The notes: generated from the sequence alone by a model not told the origin. DNA of 64,000 bases from Arthrobacter sp. Soc17.1.1.1 (GCF_036867195.1 NZ_JBAJII010000001.1:2604001-2668000), one strand, 5' to 3'. Numbered from the stretch's first letter, positions 54,301 to 62,960 are shown. Translations and numbers: made by a program.

Positions 54301-54783
54301 GGTGCCGAGCATGACCGAGTCCCGTTCGACGCCGATGCGCAGCCCGTAGTCCTGCACGATGCCGTTGGCGAAGGAGTGGTAGGTGGAGATGGCCGGGTCG
54401 AGCCGGTCGAGGGAATCCCCGCCGGCCAGGGCGGCGTCCCGCTCGAGCGCAGCGTAGAGCTGGGCGAGGCGCTGCCGGACCCGCGAGGCGAGCTCACCGG
54501 CCGCCTTGCGCGTGAAGGTCACGCCGAGGATCTGTTCGGGGCGCACGAGCTCGTTGGCGACGAGCCAGACGACCCGGTCGGCCATCGTCCGGGTCTTCCC
54601 GGAGCCGGCGCCGGCGATGACGAGGAGCGGTTCCAGCGGTGCCTCGATCACGCGCGCCTGGTCTTCCGTGGGGTACTGCACGGGGGAGTCGGGGTCCGTG
54701 TGCAGCAGCTCCGCGAGTGCGCGGGCGGAATACCGGGCGGAGGAGCGGGCTGGCTGTCGGGCGGTATCCGTCCCTGCGGTCAC
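51349..54783 (-). CDS. adnB: Helicase-nuclease subunit AdnB
   Basis: A 1144-residue SF1 motor-nuclease that, with AdnA, resects double-strand breaks. Walker A is AGAGSGKT (57-64), and the motor has VVLLDEFQDTSHAQ, VGDPHQSIYGFRGASAG and VHASKGLEWDVVFVPGLNEG. The RecB-like nuclease domain has GTAFHAWIEEF and the catalytic RGRIDAVF...DLIDWKTGRPP with QLAVYR. The GTG at 54783 overlaps the adnA stop (GTGA) and has AGG about 9 nt upstream; an upstream in-frame start at 54837 is not supported by the overlap. Its length fits AdnB. Confidence 0.93.
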   Translation of the reverse strand: MTAGTDTARQPARSSARYSARALAELLHTDPDSPVQYPTEDQARVIEAPLEPLLVIAGAGSGKTRTMADRVVWLVANELVRPEQILGVTFTRKAAGELASRVRQRLAQLYAALERDAALAGGDSLDRLDPAISTYHSFANGIVQDYGLRIGVERDSVMLGTAQSWQLAHTVVETHDGEWEHFTAAKSTLVKAVLDMAGECAEHLVSPAAVRDELRRQIEYVTSLPHVAGSARPTTQEAARLLDKLRTRITVTELVERYAAAKLARRQLDFGDLVSLAARIARDIPEAGRMEREKYRVVLLDEFQDTSHAQMVLFSRLFADGRSVTAVGDPHQSIYGFRGASAGQLATFRTAFPTVGDAGRAPSQVAHLSVAWRNATSILEAANTVSAPLNVPAPWLRNTSVQQVPGLVARPGAPLGTVMLGRFLTDAPVGAAGRPPEGAPEGGRTPALSEAEAIAREVLRQRRRSFDTDDAGDPLRPTMAVLCRGRKQFDPIRRELERAGVPVQIVGLGGLLRTPEIVDLLATLRVLGDPDRSDAMLRLLSGARWRLGPADLMALGDWSRQLARTREAAFRRGTHQGEELDHDQAADAVVAPDLAEAGSLVEAVDHLPPAGWVSSSGRSLGDEARRRLDALRRELRSLRGFVGDDLGTMIGEVERTILLDIEVAAKPGVSIHEARRNLDAFTEAVAGFVSTAERVDLPAFLAWLEAADQEEDGLPVTQLEASRDAVQLLTVHASKGLEWDVVFVPGLNEGSFPSGKDSRWSSGDASIPWPLRGDAAELPQWDWEQQDQKEWLASEKEFTGEARAHAEREERRLAYVAFTRARHALVCTSSAWGGGRSKPNGASGYLTDLVRLTEAGTDGFSAPHWVPEEDEGDSNPANASPERATWPFDPLGPRRASMERAAQAVLEQAAAPAAEADLDGGRWGREVRLALARQARERERLPLALPSHISASTLVELREDPGAVMQQLRRPLPRRPGSAARKGTAFHAWIEEFYGTSGMLDLGEYPGGADAYVDETLGLKDMAAIFEQSEWALREPAAIEAPIETRIGTIVVRGRIDAVFRDADGGWDLIDWKTGRPPAPDRRAAKAVQLAVYRLAWSRLKDVPLEKVRAAFFYVADDLVVRPHDLADAAELEEIIRAADAVAG

Positions 54784-57700
54784 TGGGTCACCTGCTTTCC
54801 TTCTTCGCACAGCGGGCAGATCTCGGGCAGGCGGCAACCGCTGCCGCCGAACCCCGACCGCCGCGGATCGTGGATGGTGTCGAACGTGGCTGCGGCCATG
54901 AGCGCCGCGGCGTCCTCGATCATGGTCCGCGCCCAGGTGTCCTCCGGGTCGACCGGGGGTTGCTCCTGGACGGAGACCCCCTTGGAGTCCTTCCCGAGCT
55001 GGACGAGCGACGCCCCACCCGGGGCCGCGGACGCCTCGACCGTCGCGGTCCCGTCGGCGGCGTCGTGTGCTGCGTCCTGTGCTGCGTCCTGTGCTGCGTC
55101 CTGTGCTGCGTCCTGTGCAGCGTCCTGTGCAGCGTCCTGTGCAGCGTCCTGTGCAGCGTTGTACACGGCATCATGCACGGCGCCCTCGGCCACGGCGGCC
55201 TGGTAGGCGGCGAGCTGCGGGTGCCGTGCGATCTCCGGCGCGGTCGGCGCGCTCTTGCCCGTCTTCAGGTCGACGACGACGAACCGGCCCTCCGCGTCGA
55301 TCTCGAGCCGGTCGATCTGACCGCGCAGCCGCGCGATCCGCTCCGCGCCGTCGAGCCGGACGTCGAGGTCCACGGAGAAGTCGACCTCCGTGGCGGCGAG
55401 GGTCCGCCCGGCCTTCCGCATCGACAGCACGTATGCGGCGAGCTTGCGCACCATGCCCTCGGCGCGCCGGAAGTCGGCCCGGCCCTCCCAGGTGTCGCGG
55501 ATGCCGAGCTGCGGCCAGCGTCGTTCCAGTTCGCGGACGTACTCGTTGCCGGTGGCATCGGGGAGGTCCTGCGCGATCTGGTGCACGAGGGTGCCGAGCG
55601 ACCGCGCGAAGTCGGTGGTCCGTTCGCCTCCGGCGGCGGAGACGAACCAGCTCAGGGGCGAGGTGAGCACCGACTCCACCTTGGAGGGCGAGACCGGGAC
55701 AGGCTGGTCCGGCGGCACCACGGGCTCCTCGCTGCTCATGGAGAGCACACCCCACCACTGCGCCGGATGGGCTCCGGGGACCGGCGGCTCGAGGACGGCC
55801 ATGCGGCCGAGGTGCTGGACGGCCTCGCGGGAGAGGACCGGGCTGGCCTGCGGGTCCTGCGCGAACTTGCGCAGCTCGGCGACCAGCGCGCGGAGCGTCA
55901 CCGGCCGCAGGACCTCCGTACGCGGCCGTTCCGGCACGCCGGCGGGCAGGGGGTCGAGCACGTCGAGGAACTGCGACGCCTGTTCGTCCTGCGAGGAGAC
56001 GGCGCAGCACACGAGTTCCTCGGTGGCGCGGGAGACCGCGAGCGAGAAGGTCCGCAGTTCGTCGAAGCGGATGTCCTGCAGCAGTGACACCGGGTCCCGG
56101 GTGCTGCGGAAGGACTCACCGTGGTCGAGCAGGGCACGGAGCTCCCCGGACCCGAGGAGCTCACCGCGCAACCGGAGGTTCGGCCAGACGCCGTCCTGCA
56201 CTCCTGCGACGATCACGAGCGGCCAGTGGCGGCCGGCTGCGCTGGCGGGCGTGAGCACCGAGACGGAGGCATGGCGCGTGGTGCGCTGCGTCAGTGTGTC
56301 CATCGGGATGTCCTGGCTGAGGATGTAGTCGAGGAACAGCTCGGGATCGGCCCCGGGCATCTGCTCGACGAAGCGCTCGGCCGTGGTGAACAGGGCCATC
56401 ATCGCGTCCAGGTCCCGATCCGCGCGCGCGGAGGAGGGACCCTCGGACACCGCGGCGGACGACCACTGCTGGGCGAGCCCGGACGCCGACCACAGCGCCC
56501 AGAGGACCGTCTCAGGGTCCCTGCCCGGATCGGCGATCGCGGCCCGGGCGGCTTCGAGCATGCGGTGCAGCCGGCGGACGGGGGCGCCCTCCGACGGGAG
56601 CGCGGCGATCTCCTCGGGGGACGAGAACAGGGCCGCGAGGAGCTCGTCGCTCGTACGGCCCCCGCCCTGCTGGAGTTCCGTGCGTCGCAGGATCTGGCGC
56701 AGCCGGCGGAGGTCGAGGCTGCCCGCTCCGCCGATCCTCGAGGTGAGGAGCGAGATGCACAGCTCCGTATCGAGCTCCGCCCGTCCGACGACGACGGCGT
56801 AGAGATCGAGCAGGGGCCGCACGGCGGGTTCCTCGCGGATGGCGGTCTCCGCGGCCGGGACGTTCACGGCGATACCCTGCGCGGTCAGGAAGCGCTGCAC
56901 GGAGCTCACCTGCGCGCCGTTGCGCACGATCACCGCCATGTCGTCGAGGCTCCGCCCGCCGAACAGGTGCGACTCCAGCACCCGCTGGGTGATGAACCTC
57001 TGCTCGTGGAAGACGCTGTCGAGCACGTGGGCCGACACGACCGGCTGCCGGACCTGCTCCCCGTCGTCCCGCGCGTCGTCCTGCCCGTCGTCCTGCCTGT
57101 CGTCCTGCCTGTCGTCCCGACCGTCATCCTGCCCGTGCTCCGCGGCGCCCTGGGGCACACGGTAGGCGGTGCTGACGCCGGTGGTGGAGATCCGCGCGGC
57201 CACGTTCCCCCACGCCTCCGCGAGCTGCTCCCCCATGGTCAGGGACGCGGGCAGCGTCACCGTGGTCAGCCCCTCACCCGGGCCGAAGAGCGTGGAGAGC
57301 CGTCCGGTCAGCTCGGGGCGGGCACCGCGGAAGCCCTGCGCCACGGTGTCGGGACAGGAGGTGACGACGACGTCGTTGCCGGCGCCGATGAGTCCGAGCA
57401 GAGCGTGGACGGCGGGGTTCGCCTCCTGGTAGTCGTCCACCAGGACGAGCTGCAGCCGCTCGCGTTCCTGGTCGAGGAAGTCCCGGTCCGTCTCGAGGAT
57501 CTCCCGGGCGGCCGTGAGGATGCCGGCCGGGTCGAAGGCCTCGGGCATCCTGAGGTCGAGGACGTCGCGGTACTCGCGGTACAGCGCCGATGCCGCCACC
57601 CAGTCCGGGCGGTCGAACCGGCTCCCCCAGTCCGCGAGGTCGTCGGCCGACACCCCGTACTCGCTCACGCGGTCGAACAGGTCGCGGATCTCCTGCCGGA

Positions 57701-58214
57701 ACCCGCGGGTGGGCAGCGCGAGGGCGAGGCTCGACGGCCACGCGGGGGACGCGGCGCCGTCGCGCCCGTGTCCGGAGAGGAGCTCCTTGATGATGAGGTC
57801 CTGCTCGGCGCCGGCGAGGAGCCTCGGCGGACGCGTGATCAGGGGGGTGCGTCCCTCGGCCCTGGCCCGGCGGATGAGGTCGAAGGCGTAGGCGGACCAG
57901 GTGCGCGCGGGCGCCGTGCTGATGCTGCGGTCGAGCTTGGCGGTGAGGTCGTCCCTGAGCCGGGTGGCGGCAGCACGGGTCGGCGCGAGGAGCAGCAGCC
58001 CGTCGGGGACCACCGCCCCCGCCCCGATCCGTCGGACGGCGAGATCTGTGAGCAGGGTCGATTTCCCGCTGCCGGGGGCGCCGAGGACGAGGACCTGGCC
58101 GGCGACGGCCTCCAGCGACGCGAGGACGGCGTCGTACCCCCGCGCCGGCGACGGCGTGCCCGCGGGAGGGCCGCCGGCGGCGGTAGTCGGGGCGTCATGG
58201 AGAGTGCTGGTCAT
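54780..58214 (-). CDS. adnA: Helicase-nuclease subunit AdnA with two repeat tracts
   Basis: A 1144-residue partner of AdnB. The N-terminal motor domain has Walker A GAPGSGKS (45-52), EANPAVHALLGLIGAGNDVV and VTLPASLTMGEQ. The C-terminal nuclease has GTLVHQIAQ, the catalytic EVDF...RLRGQIDRLEI...FVVVDLKTGKS and a terminal Cys cluster (GCRLPEICPLCEEG) that may hold an Fe-S cluster. Two low-complexity tracts interrupt it: six QDDR/RDDG-type units (57061-57132) in the motor half, and seven AQDA units (55069-55152) after the nuclease QLAAYQ motif. The ATG at 58214 is used. The function follows mycobacterial AdnAB. Confidence 0.92.
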   Translation of the reverse strand: MTSTLHDAPTTAAGGPPAGTPSPARGYDAVLASLEAVAGQVLVLGAPGSGKSTLLTDLAVRRIGAGAVVPDGLLLLAPTRAAATRLRDDLTAKLDRSISTAPARTWSAYAFDLIRRARAEGRTPLITRPPRLLAGAEQDLIIKELLSGHGRDGAASPAWPSSLALALPTRGFRQEIRDLFDRVSEYGVSADDLADWGSRFDRPDWVAASALYREYRDVLDLRMPEAFDPAGILTAAREILETDRDFLDQERERLQLVLVDDYQEANPAVHALLGLIGAGNDVVVTSCPDTVAQGFRGARPELTGRLSTLFGPGEGLTTVTLPASLTMGEQLAEAWGNVAARISTTGVSTAYRVPQGAAEHGQDDGRDDRQDDRQDDGQDDARDDGEQVRQPVVSAHVLDSVFHEQRFITQRVLESHLFGGRSLDDMAVIVRNGAQVSSVQRFLTAQGIAVNVPAAETAIREEPAVRPLLDLYAVVVGRAELDTELCISLLTSRIGGAGSLDLRRLRQILRRTELQQGGGRTSDELLAALFSSPEEIAALPSEGAPVRRLHRMLEAARAAIADPGRDPETVLWALWSASGLAQQWSSAAVSEGPSSARADRDLDAMMALFTTAERFVEQMPGADPELFLDYILSQDIPMDTLTQRTTRHASVSVLTPASAAGRHWPLVIVAGVQDGVWPNLRLRGELLGSGELRALLDHGESFRSTRDPVSLLQDIRFDELRTFSLAVSRATEELVCCAVSSQDEQASQFLDVLDPLPAGVPERPRTEVLRPVTLRALVAELRKFAQDPQASPVLSREAVQHLGRMAVLEPPVPGAHPAQWWGVLSMSSEEPVVPPDQPVPVSPSKVESVLTSPLSWFVSAAGGERTTDFARSLGTLVHQIAQDLPDATGNEYVRELERRWPQLGIRDTWEGRADFRRAEGMVRKLAAYVLSMRKAGRTLAATEVDFSVDLDVRLDGAERIARLRGQIDRLEIDAEGRFVVVDLKTGKSAPTAPEIARHPQLAAYQAAVAEGAVHDAVYNAAQDAAQDAAQDAAQDAAQDAAQDAAQDAAHDAADGTATVEASAAPGGASLVQLGKDSKGVSVQEQPPVDPEDTWARTMIEDAAALMAAATFDTIHDPRRSGFGGSGCRLPEICPLCEEGKQVTQ
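55069..55152. repeat. Seven perfect or near-perfect 12-bp repeats in adnA
   Basis: There are seven units. Four are gctgcgtcctgt and three gcagcgtcctgt. They encode AQDA seven times in the nuclease domain. The first four are identical, as are the last three, suggesting recent expansion. The flanking sequence continues the pattern with mutations. Confidence 0.95.
57061..57132. repeat. Six 12-bp repeats in the motor half of adnA
   Basis: Six units of the type c(c/t)gtcgtcctgc encode (Q/R)DD(G/R/A) units in a surface insertion of the motor domain. The units differ at up to four positions, so the tract is more diverged than the one at 55069. Confidence 0.9.
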
Positions 58215-58278
58215 GCCTCAAGACCATCACATCCCACGGACAATCGGGAGCGCGGCGGCTGTCCGCAGCGCTCCGGCG

Positions 58279-58788
58279 CTACGGCCCGTGGCGGAGGGAC
58301 GCACCGAGCTCGGCCATGCCGTGCTGCTCCTCCTCGGACGGCCACCAGCGCGCCGCCCGGAGGTCCACCCGGTACTCCCCGGCCGCCGCGCCCGGTCGGA
58401 CGGACAGGATCGTGCCCTCGTCCTCGTAGTGCGGCAGCGCCTGCAGGGCGAGTCCGCGCGGCGGGTTGCCTCCGGCACGCAGGACACGCCACCACGGGAC
58501 CTCCCGCGTGCTGCGCGACAGGGCCCTGCCCACCTGCCGGGGACCGCCGCAGCCGAGGAGTTCGGCGATGTCACCGTACGTGAGGACGCGGGCCACGGGG
58601 ATCATCTCCGCGACGGTGAGCACGGCCGCCGCGTACACGTGGGGATCGATCCGCCCGGTGACGGCCTGCTCGAGGGACTCCCCCGTCTCCCCGCCGCCAT
58701 CGCCGCCCATGCCGTCGTCGTCCGCCATGCCTGCACCGCCGCCCCCGCCGCCCATCCCGTCCGTCGCATCCATCCCTCGAGCCCGCAT
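58279..58788 (-). CDS. Alkyltransferase-like (ATL) DNA-binding protein
   Basis: A 169-residue protein of the MGMT family. The fold signature VLTVAEMIPVARVLTYGDIAELLGC and RQVGRALSRS is present. The position of the reactive PCHR motif reads PWWR (98-101, VPWWRVLRAGG), so the acceptor Cys is replaced by Trp and it cannot transfer alkyl groups. ATL proteins bind alkylated DNA and recruit nucleotide-excision repair. The N-terminal 35 residues are Met/Gly/Asp-rich. The ATG at 58788 is used; Met6 is an alternative. It lies 64 nt from adnA and is divergent from the exonuclease, fitting a repair cluster. Confidence 0.88.
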   Translation of the reverse strand: MRARGMDATDGMGGGGGGAGMADDDGMGGDGGGETGESLEQAVTGRIDPHVYAAAVLTVAEMIPVARVLTYGDIAELLGCGGPRQVGRALSRSTREVPWWRVLRAGGNPPRGLALQALPHYEDEGTILSVRPGAAAGEYRVDLRAARWWPSEEEQHGMAELGASLRHGP

Positions 58789-58869
58789 GGCCCCACCCTA
58801 GTCCGCGCCCGCTCGCCCCTCCCCGCAGCGCGGAACCAATTGGTCGGAGCCCGCCAGTACGGTGGATCC

Positions 58870-59697
58870 ATGAGCAGCTGGCACGTGGGGCCGAGGGCGG
58901 CCTTCGACCTCGAGACGACGGGACGCGACCCGATGAGCGCCCGGATCGTCACGGCGACGATCGTCCTGGTCGACGGCGACGGCGACGTCCTCGAGCACCA
59001 CGAGTGGCTGGCCGACCCGGGCGTCGAGATCCCGGACGGTGCCGCTGCCATCCACGGCGTGACGACGGACCATGCCCGGGCGCACGGGCTGCCGGCCGCG
59101 CAGGTGGTCCACGGCATCGCGGCGGTGCTCGCACGGCTCTTCGGCGACGGCGTCCCCGTGCTCGCCTACAACGCACGCTACGACTTCACGGTGCTCGAGC
59201 AGGAGGGGCGGCGGCACGGGGTGGGGACACCGCGGCCTTCGCCCGTGATCGACCCCTACGTCATGGACAAGCAGGCGGACCGGTACCGGCGCGGCAAGCG
59301 GACGCTGACCGCCCTGTGCGAGCACTACGGCGTCCGGTTCGAGAACGCGCACACCTCGGCCGCCGACGTCCTCGCCACACTGCAGGTGGGACGGATCCTC
59401 GCCGACCGCTACGTGTTCCTCCAGCGCCCCGCGGCCGACCTCCACGCCTCACTGGTCGTCTGGGCGGACCGCCAGGCGGCCAGCTTCGAGGAGTACCTCC
59501 GGCGAACCGAACCGGACGCGGTCATCGAGCGGGCGTGGCCCGTCATCGGGGCGCCGGCCGGCCCGACAGTGCTCGGCGGCCCGACAGCGCCGGCCGACCC
59601 GACAGTGCCCGGCGGCCCGACAGTGCCCACCGGCCCGACAGTGCCCACCGGCCGGACGGCGCTGTCCGACGCATCGGCGGGGACCGCCGCGGGCTGA
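58870..59697 (+). CDS. DEDDh 3'-5' exonuclease
   Basis: A 275-residue exonuclease of the DnaQ/epsilon superfamily. Motif I is FDLETTG (Asp13, Glu15), motif II NARYDFTVLE, and motif III HTSAADVLA with the His of the DEDDh class. Residues 7-200 are the domain. The last 45 residues are six GPTVPx hexapeptide units from an 18-bp repeat. The ATG at 58870 gives MSSWHVGPRAAFDLE. The specific role (proofreading, RNA or general) is undetermined. A bidirectional terminator separates it from hemL. Confidence 0.9.
   Translation: MSSWHVGPRAAFDLETTGRDPMSARIVTATIVLVDGDGDVLEHHEWLADPGVEIPDGAAAIHGVTTDHARAHGLPAAQVVHGIAAVLARLFGDGVPVLAYNARYDFTVLEQEGRRHGVGTPRPSPVIDPYVMDKQADRYRRGKRTLTALCEHYGVRFENAHTSAADVLATLQVGRILADRYVFLQRPAADLHASLVVWADRQAASFEEYLRRTEPDAVIERAWPVIGAPAGPTVLGGPTAPADPTVPGGPTVPTGPTVPTGRTALSDASAGTAAG
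59560..59667. repeat. Six 18-bp repeats at the exonuclease C-terminus
   Basis: Units read ggcccgacagtgctcggc and variants. They encode GPTVLG, GPTAPA, DPTVPG, GPTVPT, GPTVPT and GRTALS, near the stop codon. The two GPTVPT units are identical in sequence. Confidence 0.85.
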
Positions 59698-59700
59698 CGG

Positions 59701-59731
59701 GACGGCCCCGGAGCAGCGCTCCGGGGCCGTC
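59701..59731. terminator. Bidirectional terminator between the exonuclease and hemL
   Basis: A perfect 14-bp stem (59701-59714 with 59718-59731), loop AGC. It starts 3 nt after the exonuclease stop and ends 6 nt before the hemL stop. Confidence 0.85.
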
Positions 59732-59737
59732 CGCGCA

Positions 59738-61084
59738 TCAGTCGACGGGGACGGCGGCCGCGGCGGCCCTTGCAGCCGCCGGGAGGGCCGCGTGGATGCG
59801 TTCCATCGCCGCGTCGTCGTGCGCCGCGGAGAGGAACCACGCCTCGTACACCGACGGCGGGAGGTAGACGCCCGAGCCCAGCATGGAGTGGAAGAACGGC
59901 CCGTAGCGGAACGATTCCTGGCCCAGCGCGTCGGCGTAGTTCCAGACGCCGCGCTCGGAGGTACCGAACGCGACGCTGAAGAGATTGCCCGCGCGCTGGA
60001 TCGAGTGGTCGACGCCGGCCCTCGAGAGTTCCGCCGAGAGGGCGTCGCTCACCTCGAGGGAGCGCGCGTCGACGTGCCGGTAGACGGCGTCGGTGGCCGC
60101 GGTGAGGGTCGCGACGCCGGCCGCCATGGCGATCGGGTTCCCGGAGAGGGTGCCCGCCTGGTACACGGGCCCGATCGGCGCGAGATAGTTCATGACGTCG
60201 GCGCGTCCGCCGAGCGCGGCGGCCGGGATACCGCCGCCGATGACCTTCCCGAAGGTCAGGAGGTCCGGGGTCCAGGGGTGCTCGGCGTCGTCGGCCCCGC
60301 CGGTGAGCTTCCAGTACCCGCCGGCGTGCGTGCGGAACCCGGTCATGACCTCGTCGACGATGAACAGCGCGCCGTGCTCGGTGGTGATGCGGCTCAGGAA
60401 CGCGTTGAAGCCGGGCGCGGGCGTCACCACGCCCATGTTCGCGGGCGCCGCCTCCGTGATGACGGCGGCGATGTGCTCACCGTGCGTCCGGAAGGCCTCC
60501 TCCACGGCCTCGACGTCGTTGTACGGGAGCACCAGGGTCTCCGCCGTCGTCGCCTCCGTGACGCCCGCGGAGCCCGGCAGGGCCAGCGTCGCGACGCCGG
60601 AGCCCGCCGAGGCGAGGAGGCTGTCGACGTGGCCGTGGTAGCAGCCGGCGAACTTGACGATCAGGTTGCGCGAGGTGAAGCCGCGCGCCAGGCGCACCGC
60701 GGTCATGGTGGCCTCGGTGCCGGTGGACACCATGCGGAGCAGTTCGACGGCGGGGACGCGGTCCTTCACGAGCTGCGCGAGGTCCGCCTCCGCGGGCGTC
60801 GAGGCACCGAACGTGAGCCCGTGGTCGACGGCACGGTGGACCGCGGCGATGACATCCGGGTGGGAGTGCCCGAGCAGTGCCGGCCCCCAGGAGCCGACGA
60901 GGTCCACGTACTGCCGGCCGTCGGCGTCGGTGACGTAGGCGCCGTGCGCGTCGACGAGGAAGCGCGGCGTCCCGCCGACCGACCCGAAGGCCCGCACCGG
61001 GGAGTTCACTCCGCCGGGCATGAGGGCGCGGGCGCGTTCGTAGAGGGTGTCCGACGCGGTCGGGGAGGTCGGGGAGGTGGTCAT
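59738..61084 (-). CDS. hemL: Glutamate-1-semialdehyde 2,1-aminomutase HemL
   Basis: A 448-residue PLP enzyme forming 5-aminolevulinate in the C5 pathway. [19 protein letters not shown] starts the domain. The catalytic Lys280 is in [16 protein letters not shown], and [11 protein letters not shown] carries the PLP Asp. The ATG at 61084 has AAGGA, which overlaps the hemB stop codon region, 7 nt before it. It follows hemB by 10 nt. It is the last gene of the heme operon, ending at a strong terminator. Confidence 0.97.
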   Translation of the reverse strand: MTTSPTSPTASDTLYERARALMPGGVNSPVRAFGSVGGTPRFLVDAHGAYVTDADGRQYVDLVGSWGPALLGHSHPDVIAAVHRAVDHGLTFGASTPAEADLAQLVKDRVPAVELLRMVSTGTEATMTAVRLARGFTSRNLIVKFAGCYHGHVDSLLASAGSGVATLALPGSAGVTEATTAETLVLPYNDVEAVEEAFRTHGEHIAAVITEAAPANMGVVTPAPGFNAFLSRITTEHGALFIVDEVMTGFRTHAGGYWKLTGGADDAEHPWTPDLLTFGKVIGGGIPAAALGGRADVMNYLAPIGPVYQAGTLSGNPIAMAAGVATLTAATDAVYRHVDARSLEVSDALSAELSRAGVDHSIQRAGNLFSVAFGTSERGVWNYADALGQESFRYGPFFHSMLGSGVYLPPSVYEAWFLSAAHDDAAMERIHAALPAAARAAAAAVPVD

Positions 61085-61094
61085 GGAGGGTTCC

Positions 61095-62078
61095 TTAGTT
61101 CGTCTCGTCGAGCCAGAGTGCCAGCTCGGGGGCCCAGTAGGTGAGGATCATCTGCGCACCGGCGCGCTTGATGCCGAGGACGGACTCCTCGATGGCGCGG
61201 CGGCGGTCGATCCAGCCGTTCGCCGCGGCGGCCTCGATCATCGCGTACTCCCCCGAGATCTGGTACGCGGCGACGGGCACCGGCGACATGGCGGCGACGT
61301 CGGCGAGGATGTCGAGGTAGCTCATGGCGGGTTTGACCATGACCATGTCGGCTCCCTCCTCGATGTCGAGCTCCACCTCGAGGAGGGCCTCGCGCCGGTT
61401 GGCGGCGTCCATCTGGTAGGTCCGGCGGTCGCCCTGGAGCTGGGAGTCCACGGCCTCGCGGAACGGCCCGTAGAACGCGGAGGCGTACTTCGCGGCGTAG
61501 GCGAGCACCACGGTGTCCTGGTGCCCGGCCTCGTCGAGCGCCTGGCGGATGACGGCGACCTGGCCGTCCATCATGCCGGACGGGCCGAGGACGTGGGATC
61601 CCGCGTTCGCCTGCTCGACGGCCATCTGCGCGTACAGGGCCAGGGTCGTGTCGTTGTCCACCGACCCGTCCTCGGCGAGCACGCCGCAGTGGCCGTGGTC
61701 GGTGAACTCGTCGAGGCAGACGTCGCTCATGACCACGAGCGCGTCACCCACCTCGGCGCGGACGTCGGCGATGGCCCGGTTGAGGACGCCGTCGGGGTCG
61801 ATGCCGGCGCTGCCCGTCGCGTCGCGGTGCTCGGGGACGCCGAACAGCATGATGCCGCCCACGCCCCGCTCGACCGCTTCCGCGGCGGCGCGCTTCAGGG
61901 AGTCCGTGGAGTGCTGCACCACGCCCGGCATGGACAGGATGGGCGAGGGCTCGGTGAGCCCTTCCCGGATGAAGGCGGGCAGGATCAGCTCGGACGGGTG
62001 GACGCGGTACTCGGCCACCATGCGCCTCAGGGCGGGTGTGGAGCGCAGCCGCCGGGGCCTGTGCTGGGGGAAGCTCAT
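61095..62078 (-). CDS. hemB: Porphobilinogen synthase HemB
   Basis: A 327-residue enzyme condensing two 5-aminolevulinate molecules. Schiff-base lysines are Lys197 (AYAAKYAS) and Lys249 (VMVKPAMSY). The metal-binding segment [17 protein letters not shown] has Cys121 and Cys131; the third usual Cys is replaced by a neighbouring His, so the metal set may differ. The ATG at 62078 follows GGAG at 7-nt spacing and overlaps the hemD stop (ATGA). Confidence 0.97.
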   Translation of the reverse strand: MSFPQHRPRRLRSTPALRRMVAEYRVHPSELILPAFIREGLTEPSPILSMPGVVQHSTDSLKRAAAEAVERGVGGIMLFGVPEHRDATGSAGIDPDGVLNRAIADVRAEVGDALVVMSDVCLDEFTDHGHCGVLAEDGSVDNDTTLALYAQMAVEQANAGSHVLGPSGMMDGQVAVIRQALDEAGHQDTVVLAYAAKYASAFYGPFREAVDSQLQGDRRTYQMDAANRREALLEVELDIEEGADMVMVKPAMSYLDILADVAAMSPVPVAAYQISGEYAMIEAAAANGWIDRRRAIEESVLGIKRAGAQMILTYWAPELALWLDETN

Positions 62079-62953
62079 GGTCGATCTCCGTTCTGTGGTG
62101 CGGGATGGGTGGTCGCGCCGCGCGAGAAGGCCTCCACCACGGCGGCCGTGATCCCCGGTGGTGTGGGTTCACCCGCCGTGGCGGCGGGTTCCCAGCCCTG
62201 GGACCGCAGGGCCGCGGCCGTGGTGCGCCCGATCGCGACGGGGAGGAACGCGAGCGGCCCGCCTCCCAGCCTTTCACGGAACTGCAGCACCGTGCTCGGG
62301 GCCGTGAACACTACGGCGGGGTGGACAGGGTCCGCGGCGAGGCGGAGCACGTCGGGGACGGACAGCAGGGGTGGCGGGGTCCCGTCCTCCTCGACACCGG
62401 GGACCCGTCGGGCGGGGTGCGCGGGATAGGGCACGGTGCGGTACGCCTCGACGTGGCACACCGACCAGCCGAGGGCGGCCAGTCCGTGGCGCAGGTCGTC
62501 GGGGGCGAGGTCGGCCTGCGGCAGGAGGACCTGGCCCGCGCCGGGCCCGAAGGCGTCGAGGAGTCCCGACGACGACGCGTCCCCGGGCACCAGGTCGACG
62601 GCGATGCCCGCGTCGGCGAGCAGGCGCGCGGTGCCGGCCCCGACGGCGGCGACCCTCGCCCCTCCGGCCCGGACGAGGCCGCCGAGCGTGGCCCCGCCCG
62701 TGCCGGCCAGGAGCTCCAGCGCGCGGACGGTGTTGCCGCTGGTCACGGTGAGCCATGCGAAGGCGCCCTGGCCGAGCGCCTCGAGTGCCGCCGCGACGGC
62801 CCCGGCGTCGGCGGGCAGTTCCGTGTCCGTGAGCGGCAGCGCGTACGCCGTCATGCCGGCGGCCCGGAGCGCCTCGGCGATCCGGACGGCCCGGGCGGGA
62901 TGCCGCAGGACGATCACCGGCCGCTGGACGGGCGGGGGCGGCTGCTGCTCCAC
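62075..62953 (-). CDS. hemD: Uroporphyrinogen-III synthase HemD
   Basis: A 292-residue enzyme that cyclises hydroxymethylbilane with inversion of ring D. The two-domain Rossmann-like fold has [20 protein letters not shown] at the start, [16 protein letters not shown] in the centre and [18 protein letters not shown] in the second domain. Sequence conservation in this family is low, and the call rests on position and motif pattern. It starts at GTG 62953, 7 nt after the hemC stop, and its stop overlaps the hemB start. Confidence 0.9.
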   Translation of the reverse strand: MEQQPPPPVQRPVIVLRHPARAVRIAEALRAAGMTAYALPLTDTELPADAGAVAAALEALGQGAFAWLTVTSGNTVRALELLAGTGGATLGGLVRAGGARVAAVGAGTARLLADAGIAVDLVPGDASSSGLLDAFGPGAGQVLLPQADLAPDDLRHGLAALGWSVCHVEAYRTVPYPAHPARRVPGVEEDGTPPPLLSVPDVLRLAADPVHPAVVFTAPSTVLQFRERLGGGPLAFLPVAIGRTTAAALRSQGWEPAATAGEPTPPGITAAVVEAFSRGATTHPAPQNGDRP

Positions 62954-62960
62954 CCGGGCC

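Noticed and set aside
55069..55152. Considered as a CRISPR array
   Set aside because: The units are 12 bp, contiguous with no spacers, and keep the coding frame of adnA; there are no cas genes nearby.
56121..58583. An 820-codon open frame opposite adnA
   Set aside because: No recognisable motif, and the repeats are in register with the adnA frame.
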